NCBI GenBank assembly: GCA_037367405.1
Contig: JAZKJV010000679.1
Span: 806,001-870,000, forward strand
Direction of reading: 5' to 3'
Source: Ottelia alismoides
Lineage: Eukaryota; Streptophyta; Magnoliopsida; Alismatales; Hydrocharitaceae
Length of the DNA: 64,000 bases
Shown: positions 34,014 through 44,462 of the stretch, piece by piece
How the letters are laid out: every line of letters begins with the position of its first letter
Numbering within the stretch: the stretch's first letter is position 1
Program-made: the position numbers and the translations under genes
Notes under the pieces: generated by a model
The model's database searches: none
Seen by the model: only the letters and a program-made list of their open reading frames with translations
What the model was told of the DNA's origin: nothing

Positions 34014-34331
34014 CTGCATGAAGTGAAGAAAAAAACAATTCTGTTTTTTTTATCTAAAATAAGGTATTTGAACATCTAACAGCTTGTCTTTATTTTCAAA
34101 ACAGAATATTGCTTGTTTGAGTTGTTATTATGTAATGACTTCAACAATTATCGTAATTGCAATTATTTTTCATTACTGTAATCAAGAAAATGTAATTCGA
34201 GATGTCAAAGTTATGCAAGATCCACGTAAGAGTTTGTGAACATAGAAAAGCATACACGCATAACATCACTAGCACACAGACATTAAAGAGAATGACAACT
34301 CTTCTGGGGAAATAAGAAAGATTGAAGCTAC
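34014..34331 (-). other. DDB1: DDB1 intron, 318 bp
   Basis: Donor GTAGCT (34331-34326) after ENEPSK and acceptor TGCAG before GRILVF, phase 0. Of ordinary plant intron size; no insertion seen. Confidence 0.9.
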
Positions 34332-34683
34332 CTTGCTTGGCTCATTTTCTTCTGGTAAGACATAGGCAGTTCCAACACAGTAATAGACATTTGCATCGTC
34401 TGTAAAAGAACAGCTCAGAATAGAACACCCACATTCAAATGTATCAAGCGCGTAAGTTGATATAATGTCAAAGGTCTGATCATCTAAAAGACGCACGAAG
34501 TGCATTTCGGTTTCATCATTCATCGTCTGGCAAATCTTCAGGCTACAGATAGCAAATGTCCTCGTCTGCTCTTGATGACAGATACGGCGTGCATGCTCGC
34601 CAAGAGGAACGGTTCTAATATGAAGCTTTTGTATATCATCAATGGTGCCGATGGAAAGCTCCTCTTCCTTGGCAATTGCAAGA
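34332..34683 (-). CDS. DDB1: DDB1 internal exon upstream of GRILVF
   Basis: Reads SLAIAKEEELSIGTIDDIQK, LGEHARRICHQEQTRTFAIC, HFVRLLDDQTFD, CGCSILSCSF and VYYCVGTAYVLPEENEPSK, all familiar DDB1 blocks, for 117 complete codons after a split Ser codon. Probable acceptor GGCAG at 34688-34684 puts two bases of that codon in the previous exon (phase 2). The frame meets a stop a few codons upstream of the acceptor, supporting the boundary. No break inside. The preceding DDB1 peptide (a block like MCPFN...AAFPDS) was not found in this window. Confidence 0.9.
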
Positions 34684-35689
34684 CTGCCACGTTCAAGAAC
34701 ATTAAATTAATATATCTAGGAAAGTACTGTCTGTGATTTATAAAAAAAATCATATTCGCATTAGCAACCAGTTACTGTTGATCACATATCTAGCCAATAT
34801 AAGGTTCTAAGAATAATCTAACCATGTCAAATGGCATTGTCAATTGATGTTGAAAACAAACCATTGCATAATAATATTAAAAGAAAAAGGTTATGGAACA
34901 TAAATAAGCAAATGATAAAGATCGAACTAGCAGATAAGCAGGACCATGAAGAAATGACAATTTGGAAGCATGCTGACGACACCAAACCACGTAAAGAAGA
35001 AATGCAATAAATCACACTTGCATCAAGATAGCACAAACATTTAAGTTATGTTTACTACAGGGATGATATTATCACTGTAGTTCATGGCTAATGAACTTGA
35101 ATATCTATTTTTCAGTTTTATAGTTTCAGAGTGTGTGCTTGCATATTTATACTTTTACTCGATACTATAATCATATAGATGTTAACTTAAAGATGTAATG
35201 ATCATTACTGTAACAGTAGAATCCCTTCTGAGTTGAACCACCATTCATACCATCTAAGATATTGCCAGTTCGCTTCGTAATATATTAATTCTCTTATGCC
35301 CTCTGAACGAGTACCCCGAAATCATGGAGTAAATTTAGTTTATAAAGAAATTGACAAAAAAATAAAAGTAACATCTTCACTCAACAAAAAAGTTTTGCCT
35401 TAGCAAAAAAACATACTAACAATGGAACACAAGTGAATCATGCATTGGTACATGGCACTGCACATTGGAGGTATGGAGGATATATAGGTTGTCTTATACA
35501 GAGATGAAGGTGCTTAGATCAAACTGTAGCAAAATGAAATTGGATTGGATCTGGAATGAGATTGTTACCTAAAAGGTTAAGCTGGCAGTGATAGATAATA
35601 AAATCATATTCGCAGCTTATATTCTACAAATCAGAATCACTTTACAGAGACGTGAAATGGCATACGAGGTTTAAAAAGAGAAGGTGACC
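34684..35689. other. Presumed DDB1 intron start or flank, nothing recognised
   Basis: I looked on the minus strand for the DDB1 peptide preceding SLAIAK and did not find it. AT-rich, no transposon proteins. Confidence 0.5.
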
Positions 35690-35825
35690 AAACTAAGTGT
35701 TGGAAGGAAACTATCAAAAAGGATATGGCTTACTTGGATGTGACGCCATGATAGAGGTGTTGGTGGCGAATACACGTTGTGGATCCTAATCAACAAGGGA
35801 AAAGGCTTAACAATAACAAGTTTTT
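35690..35825 (+). mobile_element. LINE 3' scrap
   Basis: Contains AAGTGTTGGAAGGAAACTAT and GGGAAAAGGCTTAACAATAACAA, close to the 3' end of the LINE fragment at 15034-15175 (KCWKET region and tail). Heavily decayed. Confidence 0.55.
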
Positions 35826-35943
35826 CGGAGGCATACAATGTTTATCGAAGACTTATTTTCATATGGATGATTAATTAGAGGGAGAGAGATGCTGGTTAAT
35901 GTATTTCCATCACTCTCTGTTCTTTTTATTAATATTCTGAAAC

Positions 35944-38900
35944 TGATGGCAGGTTTCTGGGGGGATGACCACCTCTCTACCTGCTGTCTCGTCCCTCATC
36001 TGGCACTTGCGCTTTGGACATCTAACGCTTCAGAAACTGTGTCGTGTGTTACCCCAGGCTTCACCTCACACGTCCATCCAATGTGAGGCTTGTCAGTTGG
36101 GAAAGCATCATCGGTCTACCTTTCTCAATCGTCAGAGTCGGAGTAGTAGCTCCAAGTTCGAGTTGTTTCATGTCGATATCTGGGGTCCTAGTCGTGTACT
36201 TGATCATCAGGGACACAGGTTTTATATGATTATTGTAGATGATTTCTCTCGTGTGTCTTGGGTCTTTTTGTTAAAGAATAAATCTGAAGCAGGGAATGTT
36301 ATTATAAATTTCATCAATGAAGTTCGTAAATGTTTTTTCTGCATCTGTAAAGATTGTGAGAAGCGACAATGCCTTGGAATTTTGTACTCATACATTCTCC
36401 AATTATTTTTCAACTCAAGGGATTATCCACCAAACATCTTGTGCCTATACTTCCCAACAGAATGGAGTTGCAGAAAGGAAGCATCGTCATTTACTTGATG
36501 TCACCAGGTCGCTTCTCATACAGAGTCATGCTCCTCATTCTTTCTGACGAGATGCTGTCCTAATGGCATGTTATCTCATTAATCGTATGCCGTCGTCTGT
36601 CTTAGGTGAGAAGATTCCTTTCTCCCTTGTGTTTCCAGAAAGAGAATTGTTCTCCCTCACTCCTCGTGTGTTTGGCTCGGTGGCCTTTGTCCACCAGTAG
36701 TCTCCAGGTATTGACAAGCTCTCTCCTGGGGCTGTTAAGTGTGTTTTTGTCGGGTACTCCAGAACACAAAAGGCGTACAGGTTTTATGATCCATCGCGCA
36801 GGAGATATTTTGTTAGTGCTGATGTTACCTTTTTCGAGTCTGTTATGTATTTCTCTTCTACAGGAGATCAGTTGGTATCCTCTGGCACTGATGATGCTCT
36901 ATACATGCCACCACCCATGGCCTCAAATTTCAGCGAAATTCAGTCGAATTTCTGTCGAATATCGATATCCAGTCGAAATCGAAATTCGACCGAAATGACC
37001 GAAATATGGGGGTCCTAGTACAAAAAATGACCGAAATGGTAGAAATTTCGATCGAAATTTGACCGAAATTCCATCGAAATTCTGTTTTGGTCGTCACCGA
37101 AATGGTGACCGAAACCGACATTTAAGGCCTTGCCACCACCATCACCACCTCCACCACTACCATCACCATCTCCGCCACTACCATCCCTTACACCTATCGT
37201 TAACGTTAATGTTTCCCCATTGCCATTCCACTATACCCGTCGGTCTGCTTCTGCTCATGGTCACCGCTCATCATCTAGCTCGCCTGAGGTATGTTCTAAG
37301 AATATAATCAATATTGATGGATCTGACTATTTACCTGAGCAGGATGTGTTACAGAGGCCAAATGAGGATGCAGGTGATTTGGATCTTCCTATTGCACTTA
37401 GGAAACAGAAGCGCAGCTATGCGTCATACCCTATAGCATCCACGGTTTCTTTTGATCGCTTATTTGGAGAATTCAGGAGCTTTGTCATTGCACTATCGGC
37501 GGTGGATATTCCACAGAATTATCAAGATGCGTTGAAGGATAGTAGATGGCATTTAGCCATGGAAGAAGAAATGGTTGCTCTTCAGTCAAGAGGTACCTGG
37601 AGCCTTGTTACTGCACCTACAGATGTGTCTTCAGTGAGCTGCAAGTGGGTCTTTAAGGTTAAGCAGAATGCAGATGGCAGCATTAACAGATACAAGGCAC
37701 GTCTGGTTGCTCGTGGCTTTACACAGACATATGGGTTGGATTATCTTGATACATTCTCGCCGGTTGCTCGCCATTCCACCCTATGGATTCTCCTCTCTGT
37801 TGCGGTTACTCGTGATTGGCCACTTCCAATTAGATGTCAAGAATGCATATTTATATGGTGACTTGCAGGAGGAAGTCACATGCAACAGCCACCTGGTTTT
37901 GCTGTTGAGGGGGAGTGCTCTAAGATGTGTAGACTTCATAAGGCTATCTATGGCCTTAAGCAGAGCCCCAGGGCTAGGTTCCAGAAGCTCTCAGACCTGT
38001 TTGAAAAACATGGGTAGAGACGTTCCAATGCAGATCATTCCATGTTCATACAGAAAACATCCAGAGATATTATTGCAATTATGGTGTATGTAGATGATAT
38101 CTTGATTACAGGTGATGATGGACAAGGAATTCATAGGGCGAAAGAAATGTTGGGTCGTGAATTTGTCACCAAGGACCTTGGAGTCCTTGGATATTTTCCG
38201 GGATTGGAATTTGTCAGAAATCCTCATGGGCTGGTAATGGCCTAGAGGAAATATGTCACTGACCTGTTGAGCGAAACATGAATGCTTGGTTGCCGACCTG
38301 CCACTACACCCATGAATCCCAGTATGAAATTATATAATGACGACACTAATGAGGTGGATAGGAAAAGATACAGAGAACTGGTGAACAAGCTTCTCTATGT
38401 TACTATTATCAGACCCGACATCTCGTTTGTTGTAAGTCGGGTGAGCCAGTTCATGGAGCAACCACGTCAGGTACATATGGATGCTATACATATGATACTC
38501 AGGTATCTTAAGTCATCTCCAGGTGCATATCTACTGTTCAAGAAAGACAAGGGGATCACTATTTTAGCATGTGCAGATGCAGATTATGCAGGATTCCCCA
38601 AAGATAGGAAGTCCACCACTGGATTTTGTTGTGTATGTCGGAAACTCTTTGGTCTCATGGAGAAGCAAGAAGCAAACGGTTGTAGCAAGATCTGGTGCTG
38701 AGTCTAATTATATGGCTAGGTCAGCACAGAAATGATGTGGGTGAAAGTTGTTCTTACAGATCTATATATAGAAGTCCCTCTTCCTATGGCTCTGGAATGC
38801 GACAACCAAGCTGCCCTATTTATCGCAAATAATCCAGCATTTCATAAACGAACCAAGCACATTGAGGTTGATTGTCACTTCATACGAGATATGATTCAGA

Positions 38901-39034
38901 AGGGATTTATTTCTACATCCCATGTTAGCTCAGGGGACCAAACTGCAGACATCTTTACAAAGGTGCTACTTCGAGGGTTGTTTCAGAAGTGTTCGTCCAA
39001 GCTGAGCATGATTGACATCCATGCTCCACCTTGA
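35944..39034 (+). pseudogene. Copia E pol remnant
   Basis: Integrase: CEACQLGKHHRSTF, FELFHVDIWGP, frameshift near 36325, then VRSDNALEFC and QQNGVAERKHRH, so all three catalytic positions survive but in two frames; stops near 36546 and 36700. After the short insertion the linker resumes with Pro-rich sequence. RT: WVFKVKQNADGSINRYKA, frameshift near 37825, stop near 38015, YVDD near 38088, stop at 38243, stop at 38279, frameshift near 38640 in RNase H, end MIDIHAPP. Not functional. Confidence 0.9.
36916..37132. mobile_element. Short hAT-type element, GGTCGAAATT set
   Basis: 217 bp with ends CATGGCCTCAAATTTC and CAAGGCCTTAAATGTC and a perfect 8-bp duplication CCACCACC (36908-36915, 37133-37140). 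Interrupts the Pro-rich linker of Copia E, whose codons continue on either side. Confidence 0.95.
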
Positions 39035-39041
39035 GGGAGAG

Positions 39042-39187
39042 TGTAGAGATAGATGTTATTCTATTTTGTAACGTTTCGTATTTTCTTTTTCCTTTTGAAC
39101 TCTTGATGTATTTTACCCATAGGCTACTCTCCTATATAAGAGAGCTTAGGGCGTATGGAATAAACAACTCTCTTATTTTTCCCAACA
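39042..39187 (+). repeat. Copia E 3' LTR
   Basis: 146 bp, TG...CA, with CTCCTATATAAGAGAG and GGAATAAA. Confidence 0.9.
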
Positions 39188-39294
39188 TGATTAAAATAGG
39201 CATTTGGTTGTCAACGTTTCTTCACCCCTATTTGATCAAAGGTTAGGGGACTTCCATTTTTCACTACCAAACAAGAAGGATAGGCCCTTTGCCC

Positions 39295-39610
39295 TGTTAG
39301 AAAATAGGAAGCGGAAGAGAAACATGGAAAAAGAATAAAAAAACTTAAAAGAACATCAGGATTTAACGTGGAATCCTACTCCTTAAGGAGTGGGATGAAA
39401 TCACGGGAGAAGCCCTCAAAGGGGCATATGCTTCATTGCTTTTTCTCATCTGATACAGAAGGTCTGGGGCTCCTTATATAGCCTCCACAGAGCCTCCAAG
39501 TCCCACCGATGGTAGATGTGGGACTAAACATATGGATGGGGTAAATGGATCCTAGAGGGATCCATTTACCCATCTCCCTCAAGTGACGCATACAACCAAG
39601 TACTCCAACA
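39295..39610 (-). repeat. Isolated LTR of the second Copia family
   Basis: 316 bp from TGTTAGAAAATA to CTCCAACA, matching 26167-26479 throughout (GGTCTGGGGCTCCTTATATA; CCATTTACCCATCT). No internal region on either side and no matching 5-bp flanks (TGCCC, GTAAC), so a solo LTR with decayed or lost duplication. Confidence 0.7.
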
Positions 39611-40540
39611 GTAACCAATGCATATAAGCATCTGATGTGACATTGAAAACTCCATGACCTAAAATTGATTCAATCATGCAAAGATAGGACTACCATTGTT
39701 TGTGAATACAATCCGGAACAATGTATAAAGGGAGATTGTCAGTTTTTTCAGCTATTGTGGAAAGTAGAATCATGGTCCGCTTTAGAGTTGTTAGGCTACG
39801 TCAGTTGGGAAATCAATCATAATGGTCCGGTATATATATATATATAAGATATTTCGTTTGAGCAATGACATTGGGAAGAGTTGAGGAAGAAATAAGGGTT
39901 GTATCTTGCTTAGAAACATGAATTATTAGATACATCTTTAAAATCTAATTCTATCTATATTAGGAATCAACAAGATCATTGACAGATCATTGAATGTTGA
40001 ACCGGATCATGTGACTTTTGACAAAAATAACACTTAATCGATGAATAGAAGCTACTTGCACCAAAGAAAGAGATGGAACAATTTGCCCAATATTCATCTT
40101 CCTACATCCTTTCTTGATTATAATTCGCATCACGATTTATGATTATGCTTCACATTTATGCTTTATTATGATCTTCCAAACATATAGCTATGGATAATTC
40201 TATTTTTAATGAACATTTTCTATAGTGAGTGAGGCTAGTGTTGACCATCTCAAGACTTACAACTCGCTTCCGAAAGGGAAAACCATTTGATACACCTCAC
40301 ATTTTAAAAAATATTGAGTGTAACTAAAGCATGATACGCTTGTACATTTTACAAAAAAAATAGGAATTTTTCACCATGAATACTAGAAACTTTGGATATT
40401 ACCTTCTCGACCTTGTAATCTTCGTAATTATTACCTAAACCCTGCAAACATGCTCAGTCTTACACCACAATCAATGCCGTTAATTTTAACTTTATCTATT
40501 TCAATAACTTGAGTTAATCATGAGTTAATCTAACCATGCA
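39611..40540. other. AT-rich stretch, nothing recognised
   Basis: A (TA)n microsatellite at about 39831-39845. No coding or element ends recognised. Confidence 0.5.
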
Positions 40541-40559
40541 CATCTAACGGTGGATATTC

Positions 40560-41250
40560 CACCACCCTCTCTCCTCCAAATCCTCCTCCGACCTATGTCT
40601 CTCCATCTAAAGCTTGACCTTCGTGTCAAGCTCCGACCATGGTATCGCATGGCTCGATCGGCCTCGGGTTGAAGCCCCTGCGAGAGAGTGAGCCCTCGAG
40701 GGAGCGAGTGTACGTGGTGGCTCCGCGATCTGGTAGAGGTCGGAGATGGTGCTCGAGGGGGGTGTTCGTGTGGAAAACCTATGTGTCATTGCGGCCGCAA
40801 AGGCGATCACCATTGGGAGAGTATAGAGGGCATTGAGGAAGTGGAAGCCGGAGCCGCCCCTTGCCCTCATGCTGAAGGCACCACTGAAATCATCGAGGAT
40901 CCAATTAGGAACAGGGCTCGAGGGAGGTCTTCGATGTACTCATCATTGGAACACTATATAGAAGGGAGGGTAGTGATGGATGGCTTTGTTAAAGAGGATG
41001 AAAGGGAAAGAGATTCACGGTTCGGGGAAAGTGAGTTTCTGGAACACCTCTCGCTAGCTTTGTGGCTCGTTATGGCGAGCTTTACTCGCTACCAATACCT
41101 TCACCATTGCTCCAGCAGAGACTATATCTGCTGCTACTCTAGATTAACAAAGTTCTTTCTCCGTCCAAACGAAGCAACATTCATTATGGGTAAAGGCCGA
41201 AGACCATTAGCGGTTGCAGGAAAAGGAGGCGACGACCCATGGGGGTGATG
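40560..41250 (+). other. GC-rich island with a 186-codon open frame, uncertain
   Basis: Composition rises against its AT-rich surroundings, and a plus frame 40688-41248 stays open, as do short frames on the minus strand (40607-40870). The plus frame includes CSCGKPMCHCGRKGDHHW, Cys/His-rich, but I recognise no family. It could be a decayed gene piece or chance; no start context, splice pattern or neighbour supports a gene. Confidence 0.25.
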
Positions 41251-42143
41251 GTTTTTTGCATGTGGAGACAAGGAAGTTGGGGGATGATGATGCCATCCCC
41301 TTCAGGGATAAAGTCATCAACCGTATATGTTCGTGAATTTGATAAATAAAAAGAGTAAAGTTGATTTTTTTGACAGAATTCGATTTGTTTTAATAACTAA
41401 GTGGATGGGAGCTAACCACAGGGGTCGTGGTGTAAGAGTTAGTATCTTTATGGGGCATCTGGAATAGCTATGAAGATTGCAAGGTTGAAAAGGTAATTTA
41501 CAAAGAATCCATGGTTCATGGTGTAAAAATCCCAATATTTTATCAAAAACATAAGTTAGATCAACAAGTCATTCAAATAATCAGTCGCTAAACAATCAGC
41601 AGAATATATTGGTAAGGTTTTCCAAATCGTAATTAAGAAAAGACACAACCAATGCAATATTTTTACACAGCCTAAATATCTCACCCTCATTATTAACTGC
41701 ATGTAAACAAACCAACACATACGAACCACATATTACACTACCCCATATGTGTAGAAATTTTGGAAGACACCTCGCTTTGAATGCTCATCCTTTATCTTCT
41801 CAATGTAGAGCATTACCAACTAGCAAAAAATAGGACTAGGTGGACCAACAAGCCATGGATTGCTGAAGGAAGCTCCATTTTCGAAACAACGGGCTGATGT
41901 GGGCATAGCATTAAAAAGGCGCCTTAACGCACTTATACTTATACCCTAAGGTAGTTTTGAAAGAATATAGCCTCAAGGTTATAGCCTCATACCCATAAGG
42001 CTTACGCCTCACTTGTCTGAGGTGGTAACGAGGTTATTAGGAAGAAATTGTCATGTCTTCTACAAGTTATATTCAAGAAACATATTAGGAAATTGTTTTC
42101 TCGAATATTCAGCTATCAAACAAATATTGAGAGAATTAATAAT
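41251..42143. other. Intergenic stretch, mostly unrecognised
   Basis: Around 41910-42030 there are AAGGCGCCTT, GGCTTACGCCTC and TAGCCTC words like those of the GCCTC set of hAT-type elements, too decayed to define ends. Nothing else recognised. Confidence 0.4.
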
Positions 42144-42846
42144 AGTTATTGGAAATATTGATTATGTTATTTCTTTCATATGTATTTCCTTTTCTATATA
42201 CTTTCATTTCTCATGTTTTGCCCTCTAAAGTTTCTCATCTATGTAAAGGAGCTATATGGTATCTGAATAAACAAATCATTTCATTTCCCTCTTCATGGGA
42301 TCAGAGCGATGATTATAAATCAGAGATCTGGTATCTTCTTGATACCATAAACCCCATACACATCTGCCTCTCTCTTTGCCTCAGATCTTGAGTGTTGCCC
42401 CTCTCCTCCTTCCTTGACCCCCAGATTCCTTCCTCAGTCTTTGTGCCCACGCTAAAAGATCCTTGTACTGTGGGACACACTAGGGCGCCCCACACCATCG
42501 CAGAAAACCCCAATGGTGCCCAACACCATCCTGAGAACCCTAGCGATGCCCCAAGGCCACCATGTGAATGGCCGGGAAGTGGTTCCCAAAGACATTGTGT
42601 ATGGCTCTCGTGCTTAATGGTGATCCCCAACTTTCGAAATGACCCCCCTCTCGCATTGATCTTGGTGCAGTCAGGTCGATTTCAATCATCTAAATCAAAT
42701 CTATCTTCCCTAGAGCATCAACAAAATAAAATGAGAAAGGTTGTGATATAGGTATGCACATATGACATGTTCCCTACATGATCGTGTAAATAAAGATTGG
42801 TCTTCTATCTCTCAATCGTGCCTTTCAAGATCGGCTACTTGCATCA

Positions 42847-43691
42847 TGGCAGAAGATAAGGTTGACATGACTCTGTCTTCCAGAACATTAAAAAGCCCAT
42901 ATCATATTATCAAAATGAATGGGATTACCTATGACTTGCGGGCGGTGCATAATAGAGGGCAACAACAAAGACTACATCCTCATGAAAGTCGAGCTAGCTG
43001 ATAAATCTGAATCCAATTGATCATGGAAGCATGACAATGCATGAGCATGTGGTTGGCTCTTCATTACTCTTACAACAGGTATAGTCAATGACATTCTACA
43101 TCAGCCCAAAGCAAAGGTGATATGGAATATTTTTGCGGCTACATATTCCTAGAAAAAGAACAAGTCAGAGATTCTTCAGCTCTAGTATGGCATCTTTGCT
43201 ACAAAGCAGGATGATCGTCCTCTCCACGCATTCTCTTCCAGACTGATAGACACTCATGAAGCTTCATACCTACTAATACCAATGTTGATCTACAGGAACA
43301 CCACAATGGTGGGTATTTTCCTTGCAGCTCTCAACCCCAGTATGATGCAACGCGTAAGCAACTTCTTTTCGATGCCTTGATCCCTCCCATGGAGGACGTA
43401 GACAGCCATCTAGAGCAAAATCAGTGTTCCTTCCACCTCTACATCTCAAACCCCTTCAATCATAGCAATATCACTTAACAGAGGGGGTTCAGCTCAGTTC
43501 AAAGATGATGGTGTCCGCAGCAGGGGAAGCGGTAATCATCACACTCACTGCACGTATGCAGCTGCATAGGCACTCCAAGGACACATGTTACCAGAAACAT
43601 GGTTATCTTTCCTTTGATTGTGTTATTGAGCAGTTCGAGACTGCTACTATTCATGTTGATTAGAAGTATATCTTGTCTCTCGTATGAGGAA
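42847..43691 (+). pseudogene. Copia H gag remnant
   Basis: Starts MAEDKVDMTLSSRTLKSPYH and, through frameshifts, shows ILHQPKAKVIW, ATYSxKKNKSEILQL, NTTMVGIFLAALNPS and a ruined zinc-knuckle region near 43550. Same order as gag of A-F at low similarity. It stops at 43691 where Copia D is inserted. Confidence 0.75.
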
Positions 43692-43833
43692 TGTTGACGC
43701 ATATAAGATAATTGTATCTTTTTGTTATTTTATTTTCTTGTTATTCTCTTTATGTAATTTACCCATAGGCTACTCTCCTATATAAGAGAGCCTAGGGCTA
43801 TGGAATAGAGTATCTCATTCACGTTTCCCAACA
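43692..43833 (+). repeat. Copia D 5' LTR
   Basis: 142 bp. TATA box TATATAAG at about 43780 within CTCTCCTATATAAGAGAG; start of transcription probably shortly after. The usual GGAATAAA signal reads GGAATAGA here. Confidence 0.95.
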
Positions 43834-43847
43834 TGGTATCAGAGCGA
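43834..43847 (+). promoter_or_regulatory. Copia D primer binding site
   Basis: TGGTATCAGAGCGA, complementary to the initiator tRNA-Met 3' end, directly after the LTR. Confidence 0.9.
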
Positions 43848-44189
43848 CGGTCCTAGACCGGAGTTCTCGAAACCCTAACCCTAACCCACCCCACACCCGC
43901 CGGCCTCTCTTCTCCCTCTCTCTCTAATCGGCGCCGCCCACCTCAGCCGATCGGTGGTCTTCTCCGATCTCCGCGCTGGCGCATCGCCTCGCGCATCTCG
44001 CGCGCCTCGCGCCTGCGCCTGCGGTGCCCCTGCATCGCGTGCCGCCTTGCGCATCGCCTAGCCCATCTCGCGCACTGCGCATCGCGATCTCGAGGCCTCG
44101 CGCGCTTTGCTCCTCTGTGCGACTGTGCGCACATCTACGCGCACTGTTGCACACCCCAGCGTGCGCCAGTGCACGCAATAGCGCACAGT

Positions 44190-44310
44190 TGCGTGCGCCA
44201 GTGCGCGCGTGATCCTCCAGTTGAGTGCGCAAGTGCGCGCGTGATCCTCCAGTTGCGTGCGCCAGTGCTCGCGTGATCCTCGAGTTGCGTGCGCGCGTGC
44301 TCCCTGCACG
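44190..44310 (+). repeat. 32-bp tandem repeats in the Copia D leader
   Basis: GTGATCCTCCAGTTG recurs at about 44208, 44240 and (as GTGATCCTCGAGTTG) 44272, joined by GCGCCAGTGCGCGC-like spacers, in the GC-rich leader. Confidence 0.8.
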
Positions 44311-44362
44311 TGCCCACGTGCCCTAAGCCCCAAAACCCTAGGGCACACATCTTGATTTACAT

Positions 44363-44419
44363 GGGGTTAGTTGCTTGACGTCTACACACGCAACTAATCT
44401 CGTCTATGTCATTGTAGAC
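44363..44419 (+). other. Candidate leader pseudoknot, Copia D
   Basis: Stem GGGGTTAGTTGC (44363-44374) with GCAACTAATCTC (44390-44401), twelve pairs with two G-U. Loop GTCTACA (44380-44386) is complementary to TGTAGAC (44413-44419), 43 nt before the gag ATG at 44463. Confidence 0.7.
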
Positions 44420-44462
44420 AAAGATTATCTTCTCTCAGTCGCTCCAGTCTTCCGTCTCCAGT

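Larger units (their letters stand above)
35944..39187 (+). mobile_element. Copia E, 5'-truncated
   Basis: Begins within the pre-integrase region (SSLIWHLRFGHLTLQK) and ends with a complete 3' LTR (39042-39187) after purine tract TTGAGGGAGAG. No 5' LTR, gag or protease. The LTR shares the TATATAAGAGAG core with A-F. Contains a short hAT-type element at 36916-37132. Confidence 0.9.

Noticed and set aside
35889..36086. Short frames at the left edge of Copia E as a separate gene
   Set aside because: They are shifted readings of the pre-integrase region.
40688..41248. 186-codon open frame as a protein-coding gene
   Set aside because: No family resemblance, no splice or start support, and GC-rich composition explains openness; kept only as an uncertain feature.
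43870..43890. CCCTAACCCTAACCC, telomere-like
   Set aside because: Only about two and a half units, in the Copia D leader just after AAACCCTA; not an array.
43924..44350. Overlapping frames with repeated WRTQLEDHART-type words
   Set aside because: They are translations of the 32-bp tandem repeats and GC-rich leader of Copia D.
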